Shown: piece after piece, positions 1 through 8,186 of the stretch | Layout: the number at the start of each line of letters is the position of its first letter | Numbering within the stretch: position 1 is the first letter of the stretch | DNA from: a virus | Reading direction: 5' to 3' (one strand) | Length of the DNA: 41,790 bases | Virus record (IMG/VR): IMGVR_UViG_3300042445_001054 | Location: 1 to 41,790 of that record | Notes under the pieces: generated by a model | Told to the model about the DNA's origin: nothing | Database searches by the model: none | The model's input: only the letters and a program-made list of their open reading frames with translations | Position numbers and translations under genes: made by a program

Positions 1-1
1 G

Positions 2-142
2 GCAACTAGTAATAACCAATTTGTAGTAGGTTCCGTTACAGCAAATGCTGGAGCTATTGCTACAGAAACTATTACACCTGATAGAACTTGGACAGTTAGA
101 ATCAATGGAGCTAACTATAAAATACCTTTATTGGCAATTTAA
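2..142 (+). CDS. Tail fibre protein, C-terminal fragment (partial)
   Basis: This is the 3' end of a gene that begins left of the window; 46 codons are visible before TAA. The residues (NQFVVGS, NAGA, TET, RTWTV, ING) closely match the last 45 residues of the next gene, so the two are tandem paralogues sharing a C-terminal cap. The next gene carries YadA-head-like repeats, so this one is probably also a trimeric tail-fibre protein. That is inference, because only the cap is visible. Its stop lies 29 bases before the next ATG. Confidence 0.7.
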   Translation, partial: ATSNNQFVVGSVTANAGAIATETITPDRTWTVRINGANYKIPLLAI

Positions 143-171
143 TATTAAACTTTTAAATAAATATATATATC

Positions 172-1224
172 ATGGATGTTTTAAATTTTATATCATGGGT
201 TAAAGGAAGTAGAATAGTTACTTCCGTAGATGGATCACAGACTTTAATTCCTTTAGGTCTTAGAGATCCAAAAAGAGATGATGGATACTTAGCAGGAGCT
301 ATTTCTGTAGAAGATTTTATAGCTTTAGTACCAATTCCTCCAGGACCAGTATTTTCAAATGGTAATACTTCTTATGGATCAGAAGCATTAGCAAATGTTA
401 CAACAGGTGAAGGTAATACCGCAATAGGTCTTCAAGCTGGATTAAATATTACCAATGGTTCATATAACACAGCAGTTGGAACTTATGCAATAAATAGTAG
501 TAATAGTAATTATAATACTGCTATTGGTTATAATGCATTTAAAACAAGTACAAATGGTGGATCTAATGTAGCTATTGGTAATGATAGTATGAGACTATGT
601 AATAATGTTAATAATACTGTAGCTATTGGTGTATATTCAGGAGAAGGTTGTGCTTCAAGTGATTCTGTAATGGTAGGTTGGGGTGCTGGAACTACTAGTA
701 ATGGTAGCAGTAAAATATTAATAGGTTATAATGCAGGTTTTCAAAATAGTGCGGTTGACACAATTGCAATTGGAACTTCTGCTTTATATTCAGGAACAGG
801 TACATATAATATAGGTATAGGAAGTCAATCTTTAAGAAATCCTGGTAATAAAAATAATAATATTGCAATAGGAAGTGATTCTATGTATTGGGCAACAAAT
901 TCTGATGAAAATAGTGCTTTAGGTTATCGTACTTTATTTAATCTTACAACAGGATCTTATAATACAGCATTAGGATATTTTGCTTTATTTAATCTTACTA
1001 TTGGTAGTTCTAATACTGCTATTGGTCATAATGCTAGAACTACTACCAATAATATAAATGATTGTATTATTTTAGGTAGAGATGCTCAAGCAACTGCATC
1101 TAATCAATTTGTAGTCGGATCAGCTGGTTATAATGCAGGAGCCGTAACAACAGAAACAGTATCATCAACAAGAACATGGACTGTTAAAATTAATGGTGTA
1201 GATAGAAAAATTTTATTAGCTTAG
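172..1224 (+). CDS. Tail fibre protein with YadA-head-like beta-roll repeats
   Basis: The protein has 350 residues. Residues 1-60 form a non-repetitive N-terminal part, probably the virion anchor. Residues 63-310 are an array of about a dozen repeats with the pattern N-T-A-I/V-G and a following G/A-x-x-A (for example NTAIGYNA, NTALGYFA), recurring every 20-25 residues. This spacing is that of the left-handed beta-roll of YadA/Hep-Hag adhesin heads, which are trimeric. The last 45 residues form a cap shared with the preceding partial gene. A role in host attachment as a side or tail fibre is inferred from repeat type and from the run of fibre genes around it. The protein has no signal peptide, as expected for a virion protein rather than a bacterial autotransporter. 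Confidence 0.75.
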   Translation: MDVLNFISWVKGSRIVTSVDGSQTLIPLGLRDPKRDDGYLAGAISVEDFIALVPIPPGPVFSNGNTSYGSEALANVTTGEGNTAIGLQAGLNITNGSYNTAVGTYAINSSNSNYNTAIGYNAFKTSTNGGSNVAIGNDSMRLCNNVNNTVAIGVYSGEGCASSDSVMVGWGAGTTSNGSSKILIGYNAGFQNSAVDTIAIGTSALYSGTGTYNIGIGSQSLRNPGNKNNNIAIGSDSMYWATNSDENSALGYRTLFNLTTGSYNTALGYFALFNLTIGSSNTAIGHNARTTTNNINDCIILGRDAQATASNQFVVGSAGYNAGAVTTETVSSTRTWTVKINGVDRKILLA

Positions 1225-1247
1225 TAACAATTTAAAATCAAAATAAA

Positions 1248-1487
1248 ATGTCAGTAGAACAATTTAAAGAAGAAGTAACAGCTGGACAAGCAGCAAAGTC
1301 TGTATTAGCAGCTTACGACAGTGTAGCTTTAATCAATGAATTAAAAGCTAAATCAGAATTAACTGAGGATGAAACTGCAGCTATTGTGCGCAATGAAGAG
1401 CATTTAAGAATCATGCTTGCAAAAGAATGGTTTGCTAATGCATTAAATTCAGCACAAAAAACTGAATTGGAAGCATTAACTAAATAA
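1248..1487 (+). CDS. Hypothetical small helical protein
   Basis: This 79-residue protein has no family I recognise. It is rich in Ala, Glu, Leu and Lys with no Cys or Pro, and is likely all-helical. It starts 23 bases after the fibre gene behind an A-rich leader (AATCAAAATAAA). Its place between fibre genes and a second small helical protein suggests a fibre-associated or assembly role, but nothing in the sequence shows it. Confidence 0.6.
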   Translation: MSVEQFKEEVTAGQAAKSVLAAYDSVALINELKAKSELTEDETAAIVRNEEHLRIMLAKEWFANALNSAQKTELEALTK

Positions 1488-1534
1488 TAAATTTTATATA
1501 TTTACACTTTAAATATAAACCTAATAAATTTATT

Positions 1535-1699
1535 ATGACTCCAATTGAAGCAGTACAAGTATTAGAGCAAGGATTAAATGCCGCTAACTTAAAAGGTGTG
1601 TTTTCATTAGCAGATGCTAACAAAGTGTTAGTAGCTTTGAATACAATTCACAACTTAGAGGAAGTAAAAGCTTCTATTCCGGAATTAGTAACTGAGTAA
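1535..1699 (+). CDS. Hypothetical small protein (54 aa)
   Basis: A short reading frame from ATG to TAA begins MTPIEAVQVLEQGLNAANLK and ends SIPELVTE. Composition (Ala, Leu, Val, Asn, Glu) and predicted helicity resemble the preceding 79-residue protein. It lies in a 315-base stretch between two larger genes, reads in the same direction, and is followed 21 bases later by a clear hairpin terminator, which supports it as the last gene of this transcript. Function is unknown. Confidence 0.6.
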   Translation: MTPIEAVQVLEQGLNAANLKGVFSLADANKVLVALNTIHNLEEVKASIPELVTE

Positions 1700-1720
1700 T
1701 CCCTACAGCACAAATTCATA

Positions 1721-1749
1721 AACCCCGGATTAACTTCTGGGGTTTTTTG
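1721..1749 (+). terminator. Rho-independent terminator
   Basis: An inverted repeat pairs AACCCC (1721-1726) with GGGGTT (1739-1744), extended by GGA/TCT with one wobble around a six-base loop, and is followed by a T run. It ends the first fibre transcript. Confidence 0.8.
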
Positions 1750-1766
1750 TTTTTCTCAATTTTTTT

Positions 1767-1785
1767 AAGTATATTATTATATATA
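1767..1785 (+). promoter_or_regulatory. Recurrent AT-rich intergenic motif, putative phage promoter
   Basis: The sequence GTATATTATTATATA follows a T run, just after a terminator and 17 bases before the next ATG. Near-identical strings occur ahead of the genes at 3357 and 7645, and a variant (ACTATATTAT) ahead of 24981 and 39685. Position after terminators and in front of transcription units suggests a promoter or its -7 region. AT-rich DNA makes chance similarity a real risk. Confidence 0.35.
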
Positions 1786-1802
1786 GTCTAAATATTTATA
1801 TC

Positions 1803-2168
1803 ATGTCAATAGCAAATTTAAAAGATACAGGGAATAAGGGTAATAATTTTCCTTATCAACTGAAAACTTTACAAGGTCTTCAACAAATAGCAGATGGAAT
1901 TTCTGGTTTTGCACCTCCAGGTGGAATTGCTACAGAAGAAACTTTGTTGATAGTTGAAGCATATGTAGAAATGATTAAAAAGAATTCTATATCTAAAATG
2001 GGTAGAATTCAAGGAACAGCAAATTATAACAGAGTTTTAACATATAATGGATTTAATGATGTAACAAGTATTGTTCATACAGGTACAACTGATTATGGAT
2101 TTGAAACTATTGTGGAAACACTGACATATGATGCAAATAGAAATGTAATACAAATTCAATACTCATAA
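1803..2168 (+). CDS. Hypothetical virion-associated protein (121 aa)
   Basis: The N-terminal half has a helical stretch (about residues 15-65, including a Gly/Pro hinge FAPPGG). The C-terminal half, from about residue 68, looks like a beta-rich domain with alternating Thr, Val and aromatic residues (NYNRVLTYNG, VETLTYD). No family is recognised. It is the first gene after a terminator and is separated by only 2 bases from the next gene, so the two are co-expressed. A small tail or fibre-accessory protein is a reasonable guess from context only. Confidence 0.6.
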   Translation: MSIANLKDTGNKGNNFPYQLKTLQGLQQIADGISGFAPPGGIATEETLLIVEAYVEMIKKNSISKMGRIQGTANYNRVLTYNGFNDVTSIVHTGTTDYGFETIVETLTYDANRNVIQIQYS

Positions 2169-2170
2169 TT

Positions 2171-2422
2171 ATGAAGAATGTATATAACGGTGTATCTGGA
2201 GAATTTGATTTTATAAATACACCATCAGATGCTAGTTATGTTCATACACAAAGTGCAGCAGCAAGTATTTGGAATGTTAATCACAATTTAAATACAAGAT
2301 GTTCCGTACAAGTTGTTGATGATAACGGAAACCAAATTATTGCTCAAATTGACTGGATTGATAATAATAATGTGCAGATATTATTTAATATACCTGCAAC
2401 AGGCTATGTATATTGTAACTAA
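2171..2422 (+). CDS. Small fibre-tip-like protein (stand-alone C-terminal fibre domain)
   Basis: This 83-residue protein contains the element WNVNHNLNTRCSVQVVDDNG followed by hydrophobic beta strands. The same layout (H-x-L-x-T, then V-x-V and a terminal beta hairpin) forms the last 60 residues of the fibre genes at 2448 (THNLNTLSPKV) and, more weakly, 3357 (SHGLGTSRLIM). It therefore looks like a free-standing version of a fibre C-terminal domain. It follows the preceding gene after 2 bases. A receptor-binding or capping role is inferred from the domain's distal position in the longer proteins. Confidence 0.6.
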   Translation: MKNVYNGVSGEFDFINTPSDASYVHTQSAAASIWNVNHNLNTRCSVQVVDDNGNQIIAQIDWIDNNNVQILFNIPATGYVYCN

Positions 2423-2447
2423 TAAGTAAAATTTAAACTTAAATAAA

Positions 2448-3314
2448 ATGGCAGAACAAAAAATTTATGTAGACTTAAACCTGCAGAATAACTCCTTAAA
2501 GAATACTACTGTAGGAGCAAACTCAGCAATGAGTGGTGCTGGACAGTTTCAGTACAATACATCAAATAGTAGATTAGAATACCATAACGGTGCAGCTGTT
2601 AAGGTAGTAGCTAACTTAGATGATGTAACTGGATTGTTAGACTTTAAAGGTGGTTATAATGCAGCTACAAATACACCTAACTTAGATTCATCTCCAACAG
2701 GTGTATTAAAAGGTGACTATTATGTAGTAACCGCTGATGGTCTTTTCTTTACTGAACAAGTAAAAATAGGAGACTCATTATTTGCGCGTGTGGACAATGC
2801 TTCAACATTAACTGATTGGGTTATTATCCAATCTAATGTAGACATAGCAACTACAACAACAGCTGGTACAATGTACATTGCTACTCAAGCTCAAGTTACA
2901 ACTGGTACAGAAACTGGAGCATATGCTGTTAACCCTGCAACATTAAAAACAGAGTTAGATAAAAAAGTAAGTAGAGATGGTTCATTAGCTATGACCGGAA
3001 ACTTAAACATGGGTACTAATAAAATTACCGATGTTGTAGATCCTACTTTAGCTCAAGATGCAGCAACTAAAGCTTATGTGGATGCTCAAACAGGAGCTCT
3101 TTATTTCACAAATGATTACTTAGCAGCAGCTTGGTCTGGTAATACTTTAACGGTGACTCATAACTTGAACACATTATCTCCTAAAGTAGCAGCATATGAG
3201 TCAGGAGAATTGGTAGTATTTACAGTATCTGTAACTAATGCTAATACTGTTACATTAACAAAAAATGCAGCAAATGCAGCACCTACTTCATTAAAAGTTG
3301 GAGTAAGCAAATAA
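2448..3314 (+). CDS. Tail fibre protein
   Basis: The 288-residue protein begins with the anchor MAEQKIYVDLNLQNNSLKN, shared in variant form with the next two fibre genes. A middle domain (about 60-130) includes GDYYVVTADG and a WVIIQSNV element. Then comes the phage-fibre motif MTGNLNMGTNKITDVVDP followed by DAATKAYVD (about 180-213), common in tail fibres of many phages. The C-terminal 60 residues carry the THNLNT domain. The order anchor, shaft, tip is that of a tail fibre. The start follows an A-rich leader. Confidence 0.8.
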   Translation: MAEQKIYVDLNLQNNSLKNTTVGANSAMSGAGQFQYNTSNSRLEYHNGAAVKVVANLDDVTGLLDFKGGYNAATNTPNLDSSPTGVLKGDYYVVTADGLFFTEQVKIGDSLFARVDNASTLTDWVIIQSNVDIATTTTAGTMYIATQAQVTTGTETGAYAVNPATLKTELDKKVSRDGSLAMTGNLNMGTNKITDVVDPTLAQDAATKAYVDAQTGALYFTNDYLAAAWSGNTLTVTHNLNTLSPKVAAYESGELVVFTVSVTNANTVTLTKNAANAAPTSLKVGVSK

Positions 3315-3318
3315 TTTT

Positions 3319-3334
3319 AGTATATTATATTATA
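3319..3334 (+). promoter_or_regulatory. Recurrent AT-rich intergenic motif, putative phage promoter
   Basis: AGTATATTATATTATA starts 4 bases after the stop of the fibre gene and lies about 23 bases before the next ATG. It is a copy of the motif seen at 1767-1785 and 7608-7624. Confidence 0.3.
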
Positions 3335-3356
3335 ACTTAAATAAAAACAAAACAAA

Positions 3357-4802
3357 ATGGCAGAAAAAAAGTTTTTTGTAGACATTAATCTACAAGGTAG
3401 TGCGTTAACTAACGCAAAAATTGGAACCAACTCAGGTATTGGTTCAACGGAAGGTGCATTTGGATATGATTCATTTGCACATAGATTACAATATTTTGAT
3501 GGTACAGCTACTAAAGAAGTTGCTAACTTATCTGATATTGCAGCAGTAACAGGTGGTTTGATGTTCCAAGGCGGGTATGATCCAACAACTAATACTCCTG
3601 ATATTTTAGACGAAGCAATATATAAAGGTTACTTTTGGGCAGCAACTGCAGCAGGTACTTTCTTAGGAGAGTCTGTACAAGTTGGTGATTCAATTGTTGC
3701 TAAAATTGATTCAGCTGGTGCAACAATTGCAGACTGGTTAATCTTACAAGGTAACGTAGTTATTGCAACTGATTCAGTTGATGGTATTTCTCGTTTAGCT
3801 ACACAAAATGAAGCTAATGGTGGTACAGAAGGTGGTGCAGTAGTTATTACTCCTGCTACATTACAAGGTAAAATTGATGAACAAATTACTCCTGTAATTA
3901 ATGATAAATTTTCAAGATTTGGTGGTGCTATGTCTGGCAGCATTAATATGGCTGGTAATTCTGTTACTGGTGCTGTAAGTGTTGATGCTAACCAATTAGT
4001 TATAGACGACATTTACAACTTTAATAATGCAGATATTAATTTAAAGGCAAATTTAGATGCTGAAAGTTCTGTAACAATTGTTAACCTACCAGCTCCAACA
4101 AACGGTGGAGATGCAGCTAACAAAACTTATGTAGATGATAATACATCTAACAAGTTGCCATTAGCAGGTGGTACAATGTCTGGTAATATTGATATGGATG
4201 GTAATGCTATAACTCTAGTTGATTCTCTTGACACTAACAGTATTCAAACTGATGTACTTAATCCTTATGCTAATCTAAATATATTATTAGGTGGTTCAAT
4301 TGATGCTCAAAATACTAAAACCATTATAAACCTACCAGCACCAACTGGCGATGGTGATGCTACTAATAAATTGTATGTTGACACTACTGCTTCAACTGCA
4401 CAAGCTAATGCTGAGGCTACTGCTTCTGCTGATGCTACTGCAAAAGCAGATGCTGCACAAGCTGCTGCTGAAGCTTATGCTGATTCATTAGCTCCTAACT
4501 ATGATGCTGCTGGTGCTGCTGCAACAGCTGAATCTAATGCTAATTCTTATACTGATACTGAAATTGCTGCTCAATCTTATGTAGCTAATATTGAGGTTTT
4601 AGATTGGACTTTAGAAAGTGGAAGTTATTATTTTGATGCATCTCATGGTTTAGGCACTTCTAGGCTTATAATGATGGCTTTTGATAATGCTACTGATGAG
4701 TATGTAGAATTATCCTATATTAGAAATGGTGCTGCCACAAGAGTTTTTACTAATATTTTACCAACAGATACCTTGTCTGTTTCATTTGTAAAAGCGCAGT
4801 AG
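3357..4802 (+). CDS. Tail fibre protein
   Basis: The protein has 481 residues. It opens with the anchor MAEKKFFVDINLQGSALTN. The middle holds two copies of a shaft repeat: MSGSINMAGN / MSGNIDMDGN, each followed about 50 residues later by NLPAPTNGGDAANKTYVD or NLPAPTGDGDATNKLYVD. Residues 343-400 are an Ala-rich coiled-coil-like stretch (ADAAQAAAEAYAD). The last 60 residues (SHGLGTSRLIM...) resemble the tip domain of the two preceding genes. It probably forms a trimeric fibre. A strong terminator follows 26 bases after the stop. Confidence 0.8.
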   Translation: MAEKKFFVDINLQGSALTNAKIGTNSGIGSTEGAFGYDSFAHRLQYFDGTATKEVANLSDIAAVTGGLMFQGGYDPTTNTPDILDEAIYKGYFWAATAAGTFLGESVQVGDSIVAKIDSAGATIADWLILQGNVVIATDSVDGISRLATQNEANGGTEGGAVVITPATLQGKIDEQITPVINDKFSRFGGAMSGSINMAGNSVTGAVSVDANQLVIDDIYNFNNADINLKANLDAESSVTIVNLPAPTNGGDAANKTYVDDNTSNKLPLAGGTMSGNIDMDGNAITLVDSLDTNSIQTDVLNPYANLNILLGGSIDAQNTKTIINLPAPTGDGDATNKLYVDTTASTAQANAEATASADATAKADAAQAAAEAYADSLAPNYDAAGAAATAESNANSYTDTEIAAQSYVANIEVLDWTLESGSYYFDASHGLGTSRLIMMAFDNATDEYVELSYIRNGAATRVFTNILPTDTLSVSFVKAQ

Positions 4803-4827
4803 TATTTAATACCCAACTTTAAAATTA

Positions 4828-4858
4828 AACCCACTCCATAATAGGGGTGGGTTTTTTT
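4828..4858 (+). terminator. Rho-independent terminator
   Basis: AACCCACTCC (4828-4837) pairs with GGGGTGGGTT (4844-4853), ten pairs with one wobble, followed by a seven-base T run. It separates the second fibre gene from the third. Confidence 0.85.
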
Positions 4859-4866
4859 AAATATAG

Positions 4867-4874
4867 TATATTTG
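4867..4874 (+). promoter_or_regulatory. Putative Bacteroidota-type -7 promoter element
   Basis: TATATTTG fits the TAnnTTTG -7 consensus of Bacteroidota primary-sigma promoters. It lies directly after a terminator and 16 bases ahead of the fibre gene at 4890. I see no clear TTTG -33 element at the usual spacing, so confidence is limited. Confidence 0.4.
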
Positions 4875-4889
4875 TAAAAAATAATAATA

Positions 4890-7343
4890 ATGGCAGAGAA
4901 GAAGTTTTTTGTTGATATCAATCTTCAAGGGAGTGATATCAGTAATTTAAAAGCAGATACATTAGATATCACATCTAATTTAGCAAGTGCTAATACTAAA
5001 AGAATAGTGTATTGGTCTGGCCAATATTATTATTCAAATGGAACAACTTGGATTGCACTAAGTGGAGGTGGTAGTAGTTTACCAACTGGTGGAGCAACAG
5101 GAGATATTCTAGCAAAAGCAAGTGGTACTGATTATGATGTAGAATGGATAAGCAACTACACAAGTACAGTACAACATGAAGTAAAAGCCGGAGTTGCATT
5201 AACTAAAGGACAAGCAGTTTATGTTAGTTCAGCAAATGGTACAAACATGATTGTTTCTAAAGCATCTAATGCATCAGAATCAACATCAAGTAAAACAATG
5301 GGGCTTGCAGCGTCTTCAGCCGCATTAAATGATATTATATTTGTTATCACAGAAGGTTTACTTACCGGAACAGGAGGTGCACCTTTAGATACAAGTACTG
5401 CTACAGAAGGAGATCCTGTATGGTTAGGTACTAATGGTAACTTATTATTTGGTTTAGCAAATAAACCAGTAGCTCCAGCACATTTAGTATTTATTGGTAT
5501 TGTTACCAGATCAAGTACTACTGTAGGAGAGATCTTTGTTAAAGTACAAAACGGATATGAATTAGGAGAACTACATGATGTAGATGCTTTAAATGCATCT
5601 AACAATGATGGTTTATTCTATAATACAACTACTAGTTTATGGGAACATAAATCAATAGCTACTGCTTTAGGGTATACTCCGGAGAATGTAGCAAACAAAT
5701 CTACTAGTACTGCATTAGGTACATCAGATACATTATATCCAACACAGAATGCAGTTAAAGTATATGCTGATAGTTTATTAGGTGATGCTAATGCATTAGT
5801 TTACAAAGGAACTATTGACTGTTCAACTAACCCTAATTATCCCGCAGCAGATGCAGGTTGGATGTATATTGCAAGTGTTGCCGGTAAAATTGGTGGAGCA
5901 AGCGGTACAGATGTTGAGGTAGGAGACATGATTATTTGTAATACAGACGGAAGTGCTGCTGGTACTCAAGCTGCTGTAGGTGCAAATTGGAATGTAATAC
6001 AAAAGAATATTGTAGGTGCTGTTACAGGTCCTGTTTCTTCAGTTAATAATACTGTAGCTGTATTTGATGGAACTACTGGTAAAGTAATTAAACAAGGAGT
6101 TATTACTGACAATGGAACTAATGTTGGTATAGGAGAGATAAACCCTACTTCTAAGTTAGAGGTAAAAGCTGATATAGATCAAGCAAATGCTCTTAATATA
6201 CGTAATGTTGGTGATTTTTTTAGTAGTATAGGGGGGCAAGGTTTTAATTGTATAGTATCATCAGCTGTTGATTACGCTACTGGTGGAATTATTAATGTTG
6301 CATCTGGCGGTCTAGGTAGTGCTTTAGGTTTAGGTCTTACAGTGACATCAGTTTTTGGTCAAACAGGTACTGGTATTAGTATTAATGTAAGTGGAGGTGC
6401 AAACAATTATGCACTTCAACTACAAGATGGTTCACAAACAGTTGGCGGAGGAAAGTTTTTAAAAGACATGGGTGATGGTAACGCAAAATGGTCTACATTA
6501 ACAGTTGCCAATACGGGGTTAACCATTACTAATACAGGTACAAGTGGTGCTGCTACCCTTACAGGAAATACTTTAAACATACCAACTTATGAATCATCTT
6601 TGATTCCTAAAATGTCAGGTAATGAAATTTGGAGAGGTACTACATTTAGAAACAACTCTACAACAACAGATACAACAGGAGGTCTTACATTTGTAACACC
6701 TACAGGAGTAGCTACAGCTAGATCAGTAGCTACAACATCTTATGCTACAAGAAATATAAGATTAGGTATTACAGCTTCTGTAACAGCAACAGGTAGATAT
6801 TCTGGAATAAGAGGTTCTGTATTATTATGGTACGTAACAGGAGGTTTCTTGTATAGTGGTGAGTTTAATATATCTGATACAGCAACAGCTGTAGGTACAC
6901 ATAACTTCTGGGGACTAGCTTCATCTACTTCTGATTTAGTAATAGGTGGTGTATCAAATGATCAACCATCAGCATTACTTAACATCATTGCTTTTGCTAA
7001 TGATTCAGGAGATGCTAACTTACAAATTATGCACAATGATGCAAGTGGTACAGCAACTAAAACTGATTTAGGTGCAAGTTTCCCATCAAATAGAACTGCA
7101 GGTGCAGCAATTACAACAATATACAGTTGTTACTTATACAATGCTCCTAACTCATCAAGTGTTATTTATAGAATAGTTAATAAAGAAACTGGTGTAGTAG
7201 CACAAGGAACTTTATCAACTAATTTACCTGCTTCTACAGTAGGATTAAATTTCTTTGGTGCAAGAACTATGGGAACATCCGGAGGTGGTATTAATAACTC
7301 CGGACAATTTGATGTTTATAGATTAGGTGTTTATTCTTTATAA
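4890..7343 (+). CDS. Large tail fibre / receptor-binding protein
   Basis: This is the longest fibre in the left module, at 817 residues. It has the same anchor (MAEKKFFVDINLQGSDISN) as the two fibre genes upstream. Residues 80-230 form a beta-rich domain (STVQHEVKAGVALTKGQAVY onward). Residues 290-370 include VYKGTIDC and GDMIICNTDG elements. Residues 405-440 resemble the NVGIGEINPTSKLEVK linker common in Bacteroidota phage and surface proteins. The last 240 residues are a distinct Thr/Gly/Ser-rich beta domain, probably the receptor-binding tip. Its stop lies 2 bases before the next ATG. Confidence 0.8.
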   Translation: MAEKKFFVDINLQGSDISNLKADTLDITSNLASANTKRIVYWSGQYYYSNGTTWIALSGGGSSLPTGGATGDILAKASGTDYDVEWISNYTSTVQHEVKAGVALTKGQAVYVSSANGTNMIVSKASNASESTSSKTMGLAASSAALNDIIFVITEGLLTGTGGAPLDTSTATEGDPVWLGTNGNLLFGLANKPVAPAHLVFIGIVTRSSTTVGEIFVKVQNGYELGELHDVDALNASNNDGLFYNTTTSLWEHKSIATALGYTPENVANKSTSTALGTSDTLYPTQNAVKVYADSLLGDANALVYKGTIDCSTNPNYPAADAGWMYIASVAGKIGGASGTDVEVGDMIICNTDGSAAGTQAAVGANWNVIQKNIVGAVTGPVSSVNNTVAVFDGTTGKVIKQGVITDNGTNVGIGEINPTSKLEVKADIDQANALNIRNVGDFFSSIGGQGFNCIVSSAVDYATGGIINVASGGLGSALGLGLTVTSVFGQTGTGISINVSGGANNYALQLQDGSQTVGGGKFLKDMGDGNAKWSTLTVANTGLTITNTGTSGAATLTGNTLNIPTYESSLIPKMSGNEIWRGTTFRNNSTTTDTTGGLTFVTPTGVATARSVATTSYATRNIRLGITASVTATGRYSGIRGSVLLWYVTGGFLYSGEFNISDTATAVGTHNFWGLASSTSDLVIGGVSNDQPSALLNIIAFANDSGDANLQIMHNDASGTATKTDLGASFPSNRTAGAAITTIYSCYLYNAPNSSSVIYRIVNKETGVVAQGTLSTNLPASTVGLNFFGARTMGTSGGGINNSGQFDVYRLGVYSL

Positions 7344-7345
7344 TT

Positions 7346-7588
7346 ATGAAACAGTTTACATTATCAACAAGTTATTACGTAGAGCCAGATTTAGAGGCTA
7401 TTGTTTGTTTAAGACCATCTGATCCTGAAATATCAGATTATATAGCAAGCTACTTTCCTTTTCCTAATGAACAGGAAGCATTAGATGAAATTTATGAATT
7501 AGCTATTACTCAGAGACCTATCTTATTTGAGAAGTTTCAAGCTATGGATAATGTCCCTAGTGAAGTAAGAGATACGTATTTTTTATAG
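7346..7588 (+). CDS. Hypothetical protein (80 aa), fibre-linked
   Basis: No family is recognised. The protein is acidic with several aromatic residues (SYYVEPD, YFPFPNEQEALDEIYELAI). It follows the large fibre gene after 2 bases and is certainly co-transcribed with it. Small proteins in this position are often fibre chaperones or adaptors, but that is analogy only. Confidence 0.6.
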   Translation: MKQFTLSTSYYVEPDLEAIVCLRPSDPEISDYIASYFPFPNEQEALDEIYELAITQRPILFEKFQAMDNVPSEVRDTYFL

Positions 7589-7607
7589 GTTTATTTTAAA
7601 ATTTTTT

Positions 7608-7624
7608 GTATATTATTATATATA
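7608..7624 (+). promoter_or_regulatory. Recurrent AT-rich intergenic motif, putative phage promoter
   Basis: GTATATTATTATATATA follows TTTTTT and precedes the lysis cassette by 20 bases. Fifteen bases of it are identical to the copy at 1767-1785. Confidence 0.35.
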
Positions 7625-7644
7625 TTTTTATAAACTTATTAAAC

Positions 7645-7944
7645 ATGGATTCTAGTACACTAACAATTGTATTATTCATTGCAGCAACAATAGTTACTGT
7701 CTTTGGTTTCTTTTTAAAGAATGCCTATAATGATACAAGAAAAGACATTGAAATTTTACTAAAGGGAGCTCAACATCATGCTGAGGAACTTGGTAAACTA
7801 AAAGGAAAGATAGAACTTGTAGAACAAGAAGCAAGATTAAAGTATCAAGCAATTCAAGAACAAACACAGTTAGAGATAAAGAATCTTGCAAGAAATGTAA
7901 GTGAGCTTTCAGATGCTGTAAGACAGTTTGTAATCAATAAATAA
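7645..7944 (+). CDS. Membrane-anchored coiled-coil protein of the lysis cassette
   Basis: I place the start at the ATG at 7645, giving 99 residues. An upstream in-frame ATG at 7606 would begin inside the putative promoter. Residues 5-23 (LTIVLFIAATIVTVFGFFL) form one membrane segment. Residues 30-98 are a charged amphipathic helix rich in Glu, Lys, Gln and Leu, likely a coiled coil. One N-terminal TM plus a periplasmic or cytoplasmic coiled coil resembles XhlA-type lysis proteins or inner-membrane spanins. It sits 4 bases before a holin-like gene and one gene before an endolysin candidate, which supports a lysis role. Confidence 0.65.
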   Translation: MDSSTLTIVLFIAATIVTVFGFFLKNAYNDTRKDIEILLKGAQHHAEELGKLKGKIELVEQEARLKYQAIQEQTQLEIKNLARNVSELSDAVRQFVINK

Positions 7945-7948
7945 TCAT

Positions 7949-8176
7949 ATGGAAGGTCTAAGTTTAAAAGAAAGATTTAAAGCACCTACACCTAAGTTTT
8001 GGAAAAAGGTGCAAAGAATAGGATTAGTTCTAACTGCTGTAGGAACAGCATTAGCAACAGCTCCAGTATCTTTACCAGCTATAGTTGTAACAGTTGCTGG
8101 ATATGCTGCATTCGGAGGAGGTTTAATAGCTACTATGTCACAGTTAACAGTAGATGATTCTCAAGTTGCAAATTAA
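7949..8176 (+). CDS. Putative holin
   Basis: The 75-residue protein has a basic N-terminus (LKERFKAPTPKFWKKVQR) followed by two hydrophobic stretches. These are residues 26-39 (GLVLTAVGTALATA) and about 43-67 (LPAIVVTVAGYAAFGGGLIAT), separated by a short turn. The C-terminus is polar. Size, two membrane segments, a charged end, and location immediately before an endolysin candidate fit a class II-type holin. No specific holin family signature is recognised. Confidence 0.65.
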   Translation: MEGLSLKERFKAPTPKFWKKVQRIGLVLTAVGTALATAPVSLPAIVVTVAGYAAFGGGLIATMSQLTVDDSQVAN

Positions 8177-8186
8177 AAATTAAAGT

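Noticed and set aside
3629-4012. Open frame of 127 codons on the - strand
   Set aside because: It lies wholly inside a clear fibre gene on the + strand, its product is a mirror of repetitive Ala/Thr codons, and no - strand gene exists nearby.
5219-5605. Open frame of 128 codons on the - strand
   Set aside because: It is inside the large fibre gene, has no recognisable domain or leader, and is explained by low stop frequency opposite Ala/Thr/Ser-rich coding DNA.
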